64,000 bases of DNA, taken from contig NZ_SEBS01000001.1 of NCBI RefSeq assembly GCF_004211145.1, positions 124,001-188,000 of the forward strand, read 5' to 3'. How positions within the stretch are numbered: position 1 is the first letter of the stretch; each line of letters begins with the position of its first letter. Source of the stretch: Flavobacterium sp. Lineage in GTDB: Bacteria > Bacteroidota > Bacteroidia > Flavobacteriales > Flavobacteriaceae. Shown here one piece after another: positions 20,588 through 29,077 of the stretch. The notes under the pieces were generated by a model. It did no database searches, had not been told where the DNA came from, and saw only the letters and a list, made by a program, of their open reading frames with translations. A program made the position numbers and the translations under genes.

Positions 20588-22296
20588 TTTGTTTTAGATT
20601 TTAGTGAGATTCGCCAATAGTTCATATTGGCCATTTCAGGATTAATAATTCCGGGTTTTATTCCTCGTGCGGTTGTTTCCCATACAAGGTATCGGGTCCC
20701 AATAAAGTTAAACGTAACGCCGTCTCCTGGAAGATTAACTCCCAAAATAGAGTGTTGATATACGTCACTACTAAGCAAGATGACGTCGTAGCCAAAATGT
20801 GATAAAATAGTATATAGAAGCAATGTTCTTGTATCACAATCACCTTTTAAATTTGTAATGAATTCTACTGGAGTGTTGATTCCAAATTTTTCATAGGGGT
20901 CACAAACTGCGCCAGGCGCGGATAGGTATTGGCTGATAAATCGATTGTCGCCGTACAGCTTCGGATCACAATCATCTTGCAATACCAAAGCATAGGGAAT
21001 ATCCTGAACCATGGCAACCATCATTTGCGCGAAAGCAAGTTTCGACAATTTGTTTTCAGTTTGGATGCTGTCAAACATTCCGTACAAACCGGAAAGTTTT
21101 TCCTTGTCGTTTTCTTTGAGGTTGTGCACGAGCTTGTCGTATTCGCTTTGATGGTTCGACCTCATCTGATAAGCATTTTTATAGCGGTTCGATTTGTCAA
21201 GATCCGACTTTTTTACGGTGTAGTAACCTTCGTACAAATTCCCGTCGTAATCTTGCCACGAACGGAAGCGTTTAATGATTTCGTCAATTTGTTCAGATTC
21301 CGATGTGTCGCCATTCTGCGGAATATCTTCTGGCGAAGAATCGGAATCGGAATCGACAACTGGATCGGGATTCACTGGAGAAATAGCTTCCCGTTCGTCT
21401 TGAATATTTCTCGGAATTCGGGATGATGCGCGATTTCCATTTGTGATGACGCCGATCATTCCAACTAAAAACAACAGCAGAAAAGCGGCACCGACAATCC
21501 TGGAAATCCATTTCAGAATCGGCGCCAGGTAGTAAAACAGAAAAAACACGAATCCGATGAGCAACACATAGAAGAAATTCGGAATTAGGATTATCAGGAA
21601 CAAAAGTCCAAGTACGAGTCCGATAAACCCGAAAACACCTCCGAGACAACCATCGGCGGCAGGCATTCCATAACTTCGGTATGTCCATTGTGAATTGCCG
21701 CCCGAAGTGTAGACTTTTTTGTATCCGTTTACGGTCGGCTCGCTTCCTGTAACGATGGGCGGCGAGGTGAAAATCGGCTCATCGACAACCTCGGCTTCTT
21801 CTACGTATTCCACAATTTCCTCAATCTCTTCCCGTTGGTGATCGAGCACATAACCCGTGACGTAAGCCGTCATTCGCCCGTAAACTTCATCTCCGTGAAC
21901 CTGTCGGAATTTCGGGATCGAATAAAAATCGAAAAGTGACGGTTCGAGAATGTTCACATCGTACGAAAGCCCGTTCGACACGATAGAGACTGGAATATGG
22001 TTGGGCAATTTTTCTCTAGGGAATTCGAGTTTGCCTTCTAATTCAAACGGAATCAGGCTGAAGTTCTCGGGAGAATCGCATACGACTTCAGCTTCGTAAA
22101 TTTCGAAATCGAAAAGTTCCGTATTCGGACGAAGATTTTCGAACACCATTCGATCGCCCCGATACTTTCCCGAAATTTCTCCTTTCACGAAGGTTTTTCG
22201 CGGCGTGAGGATTTCCTTTACATATTTGACGTATTCGATTCCATCGTCGCCCGTAAACCTTTCCGCGCTAATGATGTTGACGATTTTTCCTTCCAT
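20584..22296 (-). CDS. Membrane protein with C-terminal transglutaminase-like domain
   Basis: The 570-aa product has a soluble N-terminal part (1-200) with no recognised domain and an acidic stretch (EEIEEIVEYVEEAEVVDEP). Hydrophobic helices span about 217-288, and a low-complexity acidic linker follows (VDSDSDSSPEDIPQNGDTS). The C-terminal domain (about 335-570) resembles the transglutaminase/cysteine-protease fold: C487 in GDCDTRTLLL, H515 in YQHSILGVN and an acidic residue in VWETT (E540) occupy the triad order. Such domains act as amidases, peptidases or cross-linking enzymes; the substrate is unknown. It overlaps both neighbours by 1-4 nt. The domain call rests on motif order only. Confidence 0.65.
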   Translation of the reverse strand: MEGKIVNIISAERFTGDDGIEYVKYVKEILTPRKTFVKGEISGKYRGDRMVFENLRPNTELFDFEIYEAEVVCDSPENFSLIPFELEGKLEFPREKLPNHIPVSIVSNGLSYDVNILEPSLFDFYSIPKFRQVHGDEVYGRMTAYVTGYVLDHQREEIEEIVEYVEEAEVVDEPIFTSPPIVTGSEPTVNGYKKVYTSGGNSQWTYRSYGMPAADGCLGGVFGFIGLVLGLLFLIILIPNFFYVLLIGFVFFLFYYLAPILKWISRIVGAAFLLLFLVGMIGVITNGNRASSRIPRNIQDEREAISPVNPDPVVDSDSDSSPEDIPQNGDTSESEQIDEIIKRFRSWQDYDGNLYEGYYTVKKSDLDKSNRYKNAYQMRSNHQSEYDKLVHNLKENDKEKLSGLYGMFDSIQTENKLSKLAFAQMMVAMVQDIPYALVLQDDCDPKLYGDNRFISQYLSAPGAVCDPYEKFGINTPVEFITNLKGDCDTRTLLLYTILSHFGYDVILLSSDVYQHSILGVNLPGDGVTFNFIGTRYLVWETTARGIKPGIINPEMANMNYWRISLKSKTK

Positions 22297-23672
22297 CAGT
22301 CGGTTTCATTTTCGGGTTTCGGATGCACCAAATCCATGAGTGCGATGTGATTTTGCATGATGAGTTTCGGTTTTGGTTTGCGCATCGTACGGAAAGGATT
22401 GTCCATCCAATATTCGTATTTCGCAAAAACCTCTGACTGGTATTCCTCTTCAATTTCTTTTTTAAGCTCGATATATCGCGAGAAATTGACATTTTTCAAC
22501 TTATCCATTTCGCGTGCGATGCGCGCCTGAGACGAAAATTTAAATGGTTCGACGTTTTCCCTGAGCGTTTTGGCATAGTCGATTTTAAATTTCTCGTAGC
22601 GTTTTGTGACATCGTCAACTTCCATCGTAATTTTCCGCTCGTAATAATTTGCGAGTTTGCGCACTTGGTATTTGAGTAAAATCGGGAACAGGAATAAAAA
22701 GCAAATGCAGGACGTCGACAGAAACGAAAGTGGACATTCATACAAAATCAACTGCACGCGTTTGATGTAAAAGTTGCTTTTGGACAGAAGGATATTCAGG
22801 TCGTCGTAATTTTTGAGTTTGGACGTGATCGCCGACAATAATTTGATGTTCAATTCCCTGACTTTTTCGTCTTTAAACTTTTTCGTTGCCAAGAAATCCT
22901 GCGCTTTTCTGTCGGACTCTATCTCGAAAGCGATTTGCTCATCGAGTTCCGAAAGTAACTTTTGTTGTTGCTCTTTTTGTTTTCCTGACAGGAATAGATA
23001 CTCTTGAAGCTTGTCTAACTTCTTGAGGATTTTGTCAGATTGTGTCAAAAACAGGCTATCGTCGGCTACTTTTCGGTAAATTTCCAAAAGGTTTTGGTCC
23101 GACTGAGAAATGGCCTTATCCTTCAAATTAAATTGTTGTCTGAAATCATGGAATTCTTTTACTTCTTCTGAAATAAGAAATCGGTCGGCGGAAACGATCA
23201 TCTTAGCGCGTTCTTCCTTCACATGCCGTTGCAAACTTGCTTCCACCGAAACCGAAAACAGTTCGACATTCAACGGTTGGGCAGTAATGATGGCCAGAAG
23301 CGACATGAATCCAAGTCGTAACAACATCGAAAACGTGAATAGACCGTTGCTTCCACCCGAACTTTTGTTTTTGTTGGGCAAGATCGCCGGCGATACGGTA
23401 TACAACAACAGGAAATACATATTCACGACGAGCAATCCCCAAAAAATCCCAACCGGCAGACTTACCGCCACATTTCCCTGCATGAGCGAATTGAAGAAAA
23501 AATAGGCACTGAAAAGACATCCTATAAAAATCAAAATCACAAACACTCCGATCCAAGCCAATACGATTCGCGCCGGTTTTTTCGCGCCCCGTACGTAGTT
23601 TATATCTTCGCCAGAGAAGATGCTCAGCGTGATCTTAAGACTGTTCCGAGGTGTTTTCTGCTGATCGTTCAT
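22296..23672 (-). CDS. DUF4407-like membrane/coiled-coil protein (second paralogue)
   Basis: The 458-aa product has the same plan as its upstream neighbour: three membrane helices (about 36-62, 72-96, 112-132), a motif ITAQPLNVELFSVSVEA matching the ISKPVEIRMFKTEI of the DUF4407 protein, a long charged coiled coil (about 150-300), a fourth helix near 310-332, and a helical C-terminal tail. I infer a diverged DUF4407 paralogue. Its start overlaps the end of the upstream gene by 38 nt. It shares a single base with the transglutaminase-like gene. DUF4407 proteins are of unknown function. Confidence 0.7.
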   Translation of the reverse strand: MNDQQKTPRNSLKITLSIFSGEDINYVRGAKKPARIVLAWIGVFVILIFIGCLFSAYFFFNSLMQGNVAVSLPVGIFWGLLVVNMYFLLLYTVSPAILPNKNKSSGGSNGLFTFSMLLRLGFMSLLAIITAQPLNVELFSVSVEASLQRHVKEERAKMIVSADRFLISEEVKEFHDFRQQFNLKDKAISQSDQNLLEIYRKVADDSLFLTQSDKILKKLDKLQEYLFLSGKQKEQQQKLLSELDEQIAFEIESDRKAQDFLATKKFKDEKVRELNIKLLSAITSKLKNYDDLNILLSKSNFYIKRVQLILYECPLSFLSTSCICFLFLFPILLKYQVRKLANYYERKITMEVDDVTKRYEKFKIDYAKTLRENVEPFKFSSQARIAREMDKLKNVNFSRYIELKKEIEEEYQSEVFAKYEYWMDNPFRTMRKPKPKLIMQNHIALMDLVHPKPENETD

Positions 23673-24894
23673 TGATGACTTTTATGTACTCGTCCAGATT
23701 TGCATCGATTTTCTTTTTCTCGCGCTCTTTGTATTTATCCACGGCGTATTCTGTCAATTCTTGTTGTATTTTGCTGACCATTCTCTTCTCGAAGATGAGT
23801 TTCTGAGCTTGGTGGTTTATCGTCAGGTGGCGCTCGATCCCGGCTTTCGATTGGTAATGGTCATATTGTACTTCGATGCCGTTTTGTGCTTTGATCAGGT
23901 CGTCGCGGTTTTCCGATAGGTAATCGTAAGTGGTTTTGGTTAACATGAGTTTGAAGAAAATCGGCGTGAGTTCAATGGCGAGGAATAGTAGTGTGATGAA
24001 CAGTGAAATCCAGAAACCTGCGACTTCGTGGGTTATTTTGATACGTTCGAGCAATCCGTCGAGACCGTTGGCGATTTTTTCGTTGTTGCCTCGTTCTTTT
24101 TCTTTGTCCAATCGCAATTTCAATTTCCGACTGTTCAAATCGTCCAATTCAGATTTGTGATAATTGTCGAATGCGCCGAGATCAGCTTCTGCTTTTTCAC
24201 GTTCGCTTTTCAAGGCTTTCGCGACTGGGCCTTCACCTTTTCCGCGTCCGCCTTGTCCTTCGCCCATTTCTTTTCTATACTGGTTATCGTATTCCTTGAT
24301 TTTTTCGAGAAGTACGCCTCGTTGGCTTTCCAGTTTCCCAAAATCCGCTAAAAGCAATTTCTCGCGATCTTGGTAAGTCTTATCAACCTTAGCTTGATAT
24401 TCTGCCTGTTGTTCCAGTTGCTTTTCACGAAGTTTAATGTCGATTTCGGTTTTAAACATCCGAATCTCAACCGGTTTTGAAATCGTCATCGCAATGATAG
24501 TCCCCATTATGATACGTGGAAGTGCGCTTTTGATTTCCTGTAAAGTAATCGCCTCAGTTCCGTCACCTTTCCCTGTACTTGTCACGATGAATCTGTCAAT
24601 GTTGTAAATAATAAGTCCCCAGATGATTCCGAAGGCAATCGACATGCAAACCGCCTGAACGTCAATCGGATTGTCTATCGCCGATCCTCTTTCCTCAAAA
24701 ATGGTGTAAAAAGCGTAACCGCCCGCGAGTCCTGCCATTGCGCCCGTCGCAAAAACGATTCCGCCCAAGCACATATATTTGATTTGATCGGAATAAGTGG
24801 CGCGATTCAGCAAATAAGGATCGCCGCCTGCGCATTTCCAAAGCCAACGCATTGCGAAGCCCGCTTGTTTGCATTCGTAGAATTCTGTTTTCAT
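23635..24894 (-). CDS. DUF4407-family membrane protein
   Basis: The 419-aa product shows DUF4407 landmarks: TM helices near residues 39-66 and 78-104 with YNIDRFIVTS at the end of the second, a third near 121-142 with SKPVEIRMF, a highly charged coiled coil (about 150-290) with a Gly-rich break (GEGQGGRGKGEG), and a fourth TM helix (FWISLFITLLFLAIELTPIFF) before a helical tail. The coiled coil should sit on one side of the membrane between helices 3 and 4. Function is unknown in the family; a mechanosensing or scaffold role is only a guess. It overlaps the upstream gene by 4 nt. Confidence 0.88.
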   Translation of the reverse strand: MKTEFYECKQAGFAMRWLWKCAGGDPYLLNRATYSDQIKYMCLGGIVFATGAMAGLAGGYAFYTIFEERGSAIDNPIDVQAVCMSIAFGIIWGLIIYNIDRFIVTSTGKGDGTEAITLQEIKSALPRIIMGTIIAMTISKPVEIRMFKTEIDIKLREKQLEQQAEYQAKVDKTYQDREKLLLADFGKLESQRGVLLEKIKEYDNQYRKEMGEGQGGRGKGEGPVAKALKSEREKAEADLGAFDNYHKSELDDLNSRKLKLRLDKEKERGNNEKIANGLDGLLERIKITHEVAGFWISLFITLLFLAIELTPIFFKLMLTKTTYDYLSENRDDLIKAQNGIEVQYDHYQSKAGIERHLTINHQAQKLIFEKRMVSKIQQELTEYAVDKYKEREKKKIDANLDEYIKVINERSAENTSEQS

Positions 24895-25397
24895 ATTAGT
24901 CCATTTTGGTTATAAGGTGTAAACTGAAGGGATATGTCAGGAATATGCACTTCCACTTTCAATTCGTGAATTTTGAATAAAGGTGTTGTGGGTTTGATTT
25001 CTATCGGAAGTTGGATTATTTGCATCGAAAGAAATTCCACGTCAAAGAATGCCGCCTGCACATGAAAAGTATGCGAATCGAATCTTAGCGTTGGATTCAG
25101 CTTTATACGATATGTTCGCTTTTGAAATAAACCGAAAACCACTAGATTAAATTCTTTGGGAGCATTCGGCAGGTTGAAGATTTTAAGTTCCTTTTCTAAA
25201 GTATTTCGCCCATCAAATTTATACCAAAGCGCATTTTGGAATCTATAGCTGACCGGCTGGAAACTGTTTTCAAATATGTGATTTTCGGCGTAGTTCAATT
25301 GCAGTAATCGAATATCTTTTCTAAATCTGAAAAGTATTTTCAGGGCACGACCCAAAACAATAAAACCAAATCGGAGTTTTTGTAGAGTTTTCGTCAT
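24891..25397 (-). CDS. Hypothetical protein, first gene of the DUF4407 operon
   Basis: The 168-aa product has a basic N-terminus (KTLQKLRFGFIVLGRALKILFRFRK) that could be membrane-associated but has no clear TM segment. A beta-rich remainder (NLVVFGLFQKRTYRIKLNPTLRF ... FHVQAAFFDVEFLSMQIIQLPIEIKP) suggests a beta-sandwich. It is not recognised. Its stop overlaps the DUF4407 start (ATGA at 24894-24891). Upstream, TAGGTTTA on the minus strand near 25425 is one base off the promoter consensus and may be the operon promoter. Confidence 0.65.
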   Translation of the reverse strand: MTKTLQKLRFGFIVLGRALKILFRFRKDIRLLQLNYAENHIFENSFQPVSYRFQNALWYKFDGRNTLEKELKIFNLPNAPKEFNLVVFGLFQKRTYRIKLNPTLRFDSHTFHVQAAFFDVEFLSMQIIQLPIEIKPTTPLFKIHELKVEVHIPDISLQFTPYNQNGLI

Positions 25398-25592
25398 CTA
25401 GCACTTAATTATTTTTGCTTTAGTAAACCTACGCGCTTTGGAAATTATAGCATTACGGTTTTCCATAACGTCAAAATTGTTTATGGAAATTTGTGCCGAT
25501 GGAAGAGCATCACTTGATGTATATTAGCTCTGTACCTAAGTTATTTTTGACAAACAGTACAATCGAGCTTCGGGACTCGAAATCTTTAAAAA

Positions 25593-25646
25593 GATAGGTT
25601 TACCTGTGGTTATTCCTGGTGCTGGCGTCTGCCGAATGACTTGCGC
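25593..25646. repeat. 54-bp imperfect direct repeat, copy 1
   Basis: This copy begins GATAGGTTTACCTGTGGT and ends TTGCGC. It matches copy 2 at 25700 along its whole length with scattered substitutions and no gaps. Confidence 0.7.
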
Positions 25647-25699
25647 ACTCTTAACGCGGCCGTGATTTTTGCTTTTGCGTTCTTAGGAAAGGTTGGAAA

Positions 25700-25753
25700 G
25701 ATGGGATTACCTGCGGTGATCCCTGGCGGGGGCGTCTGTCGAACAACTTGCGC
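25700..25753. repeat. 54-bp imperfect direct repeat, copy 2
   Basis: This copy begins GATGGGATTACCTGCGGT and ends TTGCGC; it starts 107 nt after copy 1. Its last 14 bases recur inverted next to the tRNA-Ser gene. Confidence 0.7.
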
Positions 25754-25830
25754 CGCTGAAAAAGCGGCTGCCATTTTTTGTTTTCGTCAGCTTACAAAAG
25801 GCTGAAAAAGCCTTTTGACACCGCCGTAAA

Positions 25831-25860
25831 CAAAAAATGCGCTTCCCTTTGGGAAGCGCA
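25831..25860 (-). terminator. Terminator of tRNA-Ser
   Basis: Read on the minus strand, a perfect 10-bp stem (TGCGCTTCCC / GGGAAGCGCA) with a 3-nt loop is followed by TTTTTTG. It lies 11 nt past the tRNA 3' end. Confidence 0.85.
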
Positions 25861-25870
25861 AGTTGTTCGC

Positions 25871-25956
25871 AGAGAGGATGGGATTCGAACCCACGATGCA
25901 GTTACCCACATACAAACTTTCCAGGCTTGCTCCTTCAACCACTCGGACACCTCTCT
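25871..25956 (-). tRNA. tRNA-Ser (anticodon GGA)
   Basis: The 86-nt gene reads on the minus strand with a complete 7-bp acceptor stem (AGAGAGG / CCTCTCT), a D-arm (GTCCGAGTGGTTGAAGGA), anticodon stem-loop GCCTGGAAAGTTTGT with anticodon GGA, a long variable arm typical of tRNA-Ser, and the T-arm GTGGGTTCGAATCCCAT. No CCA is encoded. Short ORFs crossing this segment are artefacts. Confidence 0.95.
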
Positions 25957-26005
25957 AAAGCGGTTGCAAAGAAACGGATTTTTTCGGTTTACTTGAAATT
26001 TATGT

Positions 26006-27034
26006 TCAGGACATTTCGCCTCGCAATGCGGTTTCGAATACGGTACGGAATACATTGGGCGCGACGTTTTGGCCAAGCAAGTACATGAGTTTGGTGATTG
26101 CGGCTTCGGTCGTGAGGTCTTTGCCTGAAATTACGCCGATTTTCTTGAGTTGCGTACTCGTTTCATATTGCCCCATGCTCACGCTTCCGCCCGAGCATTG
26201 CGTGACGTTCACGATATGCAATCCGTTTTCAATCGCTTTCTTGAGCGCGTCGACGAACCAGGTTTCGGTCGGGGCGTTGCCTGAGCCGTAGGTTTCGAGC
26301 ACGAGTCCTTTTAGGTTCGGAATGCTTAGGATCGATGAGAGAACGGCCGCGCTGATTCCCGGAAACATTTTTAGGATGACGACATTGTCTTCCATGTTTC
26401 TGTGGACGATGAGTTTTTTGGTTCCGTTCTTGGCGAGCGAGTGTTCGGAGTTTATTTTAAGATGCACGCCCGATTCGGCCAAAGGCGCGTAATTCGGCGA
26501 AGCGAATGCGTTGAAATGTTCGGCGTTGATCTTCGTCGTGCGGTTGCCTCGGTACAATTTATACTCGAAATACAGGCAGACTTCGTTGATCACCGACTTG
26601 CCTTTCGCGCGCAACGATGCGATTTGAATAGCCGTAATCAAGTTTTCCTTGGCGTCGGTGCGTAAATCCCCGATCGGAAGCTGGGAACCCGTAAAAATCA
26701 CCGGTTTATCCAAATGCTCGAGCATGAAACTGAGTGCCGATGCCGAATAACTCATCGTATCCGAACCATGCAAAATCACGAAACCGTCGCAACTTTCATA
26801 ATGGCTTTCAATCACGTTGGCCATGAGCTGCCACTTTTGCGGGTTCATGTTCGAAGAATCGATAGGTTTGTCGAACGACGTCGTTTCAATCTCGCAATCG
26901 AGCTGCTTTAGTTCGGGAATCTTTTGTAAAAGCTTCGAGAAGTTGAACGCCTTGAGCGCGCCGGTCTTGAAATCCTTCACCATGCCAATCGTCCCGCCCG
27001 TGTAGAGCAACAGGATTTTGGGCTTAGACGGCAT
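26006..27034 (-). CDS. ansA: Type I L-asparaginase
   Basis: The 342-aa cytosolic enzyme hydrolyses L-asparagine to aspartate and ammonia. The catalytic threonines are visible: T15 in YTGGTIG near the N-terminus and the T of HGSDTMSYSASALSFML. FTGSQLPIGDLRTDAKENL and GLVLETYGSGNAP are further family landmarks. The absence of a signal peptide and the TGGTIG context fit the cytoplasmic AnsA type and not the periplasmic AnsB type. Its start overlaps the end of the upstream acyltransferase gene by 11 nt, so it is the last gene of a tatD-acyltransferase-ansA transcript. Confidence 0.93.
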   Translation of the reverse strand: MPSKPKILLLYTGGTIGMVKDFKTGALKAFNFSKLLQKIPELKQLDCEIETTSFDKPIDSSNMNPQKWQLMANVIESHYESCDGFVILHGSDTMSYSASALSFMLEHLDKPVIFTGSQLPIGDLRTDAKENLITAIQIASLRAKGKSVINEVCLYFEYKLYRGNRTTKINAEHFNAFASPNYAPLAESGVHLKINSEHSLAKNGTKKLIVHRNMEDNVVILKMFPGISAAVLSSILSIPNLKGLVLETYGSGNAPTETWFVDALKKAIENGLHIVNVTQCSGGSVSMGQYETSTQLKKIGVISGKDLTTEAAITKLMYLLGQNVAPNVFRTVFETALRGEMS

Positions 27035-28169
27035 CGGCGTATTTGAGTTTGTTCACGACGGGATTCGCATACATGGCGAGGAAACCTTCGAAAAGCACGG
27101 GATTGTCTTCGTCAATACGGATTTCGAGTCTACGTTCGAAGAGTTCTTTCTCCTTTTCAGTGTAACGATCAGAATATTTGTTGGTTTTGTACAGCAAATC
27201 GTAGGCGATGTAATTCGTCGGCCACAATTTGTAATTCGTAAGGATCGAATCGTCGATGACCTGGGCGAGCGCCTGGACTTGTTTGTTCGTATTGTTTTCG
27301 AATTCCGATGAAATAGCATCAATTTCACTCGACAATACGTCGCCGACCGCGATATGGATGCGTTTCTTCTGCCCCATTATCCCCGACAAAAGTGTCAGGA
27401 AATCCTCGTTTTTCTCCTTGATGTATTTTTCATTGTTCGCTTCGGCCAATAATTGTGGCATCTTTAGCGCGTCGGTCGGATCATATTCATACGAAATCGC
27501 GACGGGAACAATTTTGATTTTTTTGAAATAATTCAGGATATTTTCTTCGTTCGAACCCATTCCGAGCATCTTCAAAACACCTTGCTGCGTCCGGTCGTTT
27601 CCGTCTTTGGTTCGGCCTTCACGTTGCGCGATCCAAACCGAACGATTCTCGCGTCGCAACAATCGGGCGATATATTCACTCATCAATTTCGAACTCATCA
27701 ACAGTTCACGTGGCGACAACCCGCGCTGTACGAGGAAATTCCGGTTCAATCGCGATAACGTATGCAGGAACTGTTTCTTCACTAGATTGTCTCCGATAGC
27801 TGACGCCGTCATCACCAAACCATGTTCGAATAGCGCGCAATTGAGCAACGACGTATCGAGGATGATGTCGCGGTGATTCGATATGAAAAGGTAAGCCGTA
27901 TTTTGCTCGAGTTTTTCGAAACCGCTTGTGGTTACGCCTTCAGAGCTGCGTTCGAGAACTTGTTGAAGCGAATTATAAACGAAATTACATTGGAAATCGC
28001 GTATCGAATACGTGCGTTCGAACTGCGCTTTCCAAACTTCTTCGGGCTGATCCGGAAAGGTGAAGTTCATCAGCGCCTTCATCATCGGGTGGTTCGACAC
28101 CGCGCGTAGGGCGTCGTTCACTTCGGCATCGTAAAAAGGCCTGATGGAATCGAATTTTGACATTGGCAC
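27024..28169 (-). CDS. PlsC-like glycerolipid acyltransferase
   Basis: The 381-aa product contains acyltransferase blocks: a variant histidine-aspartate motif SNHRDIILD (block I), QRGLSPREL, and VWIAQREGRTKDGNDRTQQG (equivalent to the EGTRS phosphate-binding block). KIVPVAISYEYDP matches the block IV strand. It probably acylates lysophosphatidic acid or a related lipid at the inner membrane; in Bacteroidetes this longer subfamily is annotated as 1-acyl-glycerol-3-phosphate acyltransferase. A glycine/ornithine-lipid acyltransferase cannot be ruled out. It starts 51 nt after tatD and overlaps ansA. Confidence 0.8.
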   Translation of the reverse strand: MPMSKFDSIRPFYDAEVNDALRAVSNHPMMKALMNFTFPDQPEEVWKAQFERTYSIRDFQCNFVYNSLQQVLERSSEGVTTSGFEKLEQNTAYLFISNHRDIILDTSLLNCALFEHGLVMTASAIGDNLVKKQFLHTLSRLNRNFLVQRGLSPRELLMSSKLMSEYIARLLRRENRSVWIAQREGRTKDGNDRTQQGVLKMLGMGSNEENILNYFKKIKIVPVAISYEYDPTDALKMPQLLAEANNEKYIKEKNEDFLTLLSGIMGQKKRIHIAVGDVLSSEIDAISSEFENNTNKQVQALAQVIDDSILTNYKLWPTNYIAYDLLYKTNKYSDRYTEKEKELFERRLEIRIDEDNPVLFEGFLAMYANPVVNKLKYADAV

Positions 28170-28220
28170 TTATTTATCGCAAATGAACAAAAATTTATCC
28201 GAAGTTTTGTTAGGTTTTCC

Positions 28221-28991
28221 TTAAATGCCGTACACGTTTTTTGAATTTTCGGTCGTAATTCTCGCGATTTCCTGAATCGGCAATCCGTAAATCTCGCTGA
28301 GTTTGGCCGCGACGTTCCCAATGTAAGCGCTTTCGTTTCGTTTGCCGCGGAATGGCACGGGAGCCAAATATGGCGCGTCGGTTTCGAGTACGATGTTTTC
28401 GATCGGTATCTCGTGCAGGAATTGGTCGATCTTTCCATTCTTGAACGTCACGACGCCTCCGATCCCGAGGTTCATATTCAACGAAATCGCCTGTCTCGCC
28501 TGATCCAAATCGCCCGTGAAACAATGGAAAATTCCAAATAGTTCATCCGATCTTTCAGATTCGAGCACTTCGAAAATCTCATCGAATGCTTCCCGACAAT
28601 GGATATTTATGGGAAGTTTGTATTGCTTTGCGAGTTGGATTTGTTTCCGAAACGCTCGTTTTTGGATATCCAAAGTCGATTTATCCCAATACAAATCGAT
28701 GCCGATTTCCCCGACGGCATAAAATTTCCGCTTGCCCAATTCGCTTTCCACGAACGCCAATTCCGTTTCCCAGCTTTCAGGCTTTACGTAAACCGGATGC
28801 AAACCCATCATCAAAAAGACATTTTCGGGATATTGGTTTTCGATTTCGTACATGCTGTCGGTGCACGTAGAATCGATCGAAGGAACGAAAAAACGCGTCA
28901 CACCCGCATCGATCGCGCGTTGCACCATCGCGTCTCGGTCATTTGCAAATTCATCGCTGTAAATGTGGGTGTGCGTATCGGTGAGCGTCAT
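28221..28991 (-). CDS. tatD: TatD-family metal-dependent DNase
   Basis: The 256-aa TIM-barrel hydrolase has the metal ligands of the family: DTHTH at the N-terminus, E in VGEIGIDLYWD, H in INIHCREAFDE, H in IFHCFTG and D in LETDAPYLAPVPFRGKRNES. Length and motifs are standard. Members act as 3'-5' exonucleases or related phosphoesterases in the cytoplasm; the precise role varies. It is the first gene of the minus-strand operon with the acyltransferase and ansA. A TAACTTTG -7 box lies 18 nt upstream of the ATG. Confidence 0.93.
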   Translation of the reverse strand: MTLTDTHTHIYSDEFANDRDAMVQRAIDAGVTRFFVPSIDSTCTDSMYEIENQYPENVFLMMGLHPVYVKPESWETELAFVESELGKRKFYAVGEIGIDLYWDKSTLDIQKRAFRKQIQLAKQYKLPINIHCREAFDEIFEVLESERSDELFGIFHCFTGDLDQARQAISLNMNLGIGGVVTFKNGKIDQFLHEIPIENIVLETDAPYLAPVPFRGKRNESAYIGNVAAKLSEIYGLPIQEIARITTENSKNVYGI

Positions 28992-29008
28992 TTTAACGGG
29001 ATTTTGCG

Positions 29009-29016
29009 CAAAGTTA
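29009..29016 (-). promoter_or_regulatory. -7 element (TAACTTTG) of the tatD operon
   Basis: An exact TAnnTTTG match on the minus strand, 18 nt before the tatD ATG. No clear -33 TTTG is seen. Confidence 0.5.
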
Positions 29017-29052
29017 CGAAGGCTTTAAGAATAGTTTTCGTGGGAATTCGCT

Positions 29053-29060
29053 TATTTTTG
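29053..29060 (+). promoter_or_regulatory. -7 element (TATTTTTG) of the retropepsin gene
   Basis: An exact TAnnTTTG match 18 nt before the ATG at 29078, divergent from the tatD promoter. Confidence 0.5.
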
Positions 29061-29077
29061 GTATTCACTCATTCCCT

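Larger units (their letters stand above)
25398..25870. other. 473-nt region of repeats and hairpins between the DUF4407 operon and tRNA-Ser
   Basis: No gene is apparent. The region contains the likely operon promoter near 25425, two 54-bp direct repeats (25593 and 25700), hairpins at 25752-25768 (GCCGCT/AGCGGC) and 25796-25816 (AAAAGGCT/AGCCTTTT), and the tRNA terminator. A 14-bp inverted repeat (CGAACAACTTGCGC at 25740 and its complement at 25856) links repeat copy 2 to the tRNA 3' flank. Confidence 0.6.

Noticed and set aside
25593..25753. CRISPR-like array
   Set aside because: Only two repeat copies, 54 bp long and imperfect, with no spacer series and no cas genes.
25792..26076. 94-codon minus-strand ORF over the tRNA-Ser gene
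   Set aside because: It reads through the whole tRNA and its terminator; the translation comes from tRNA sequence.
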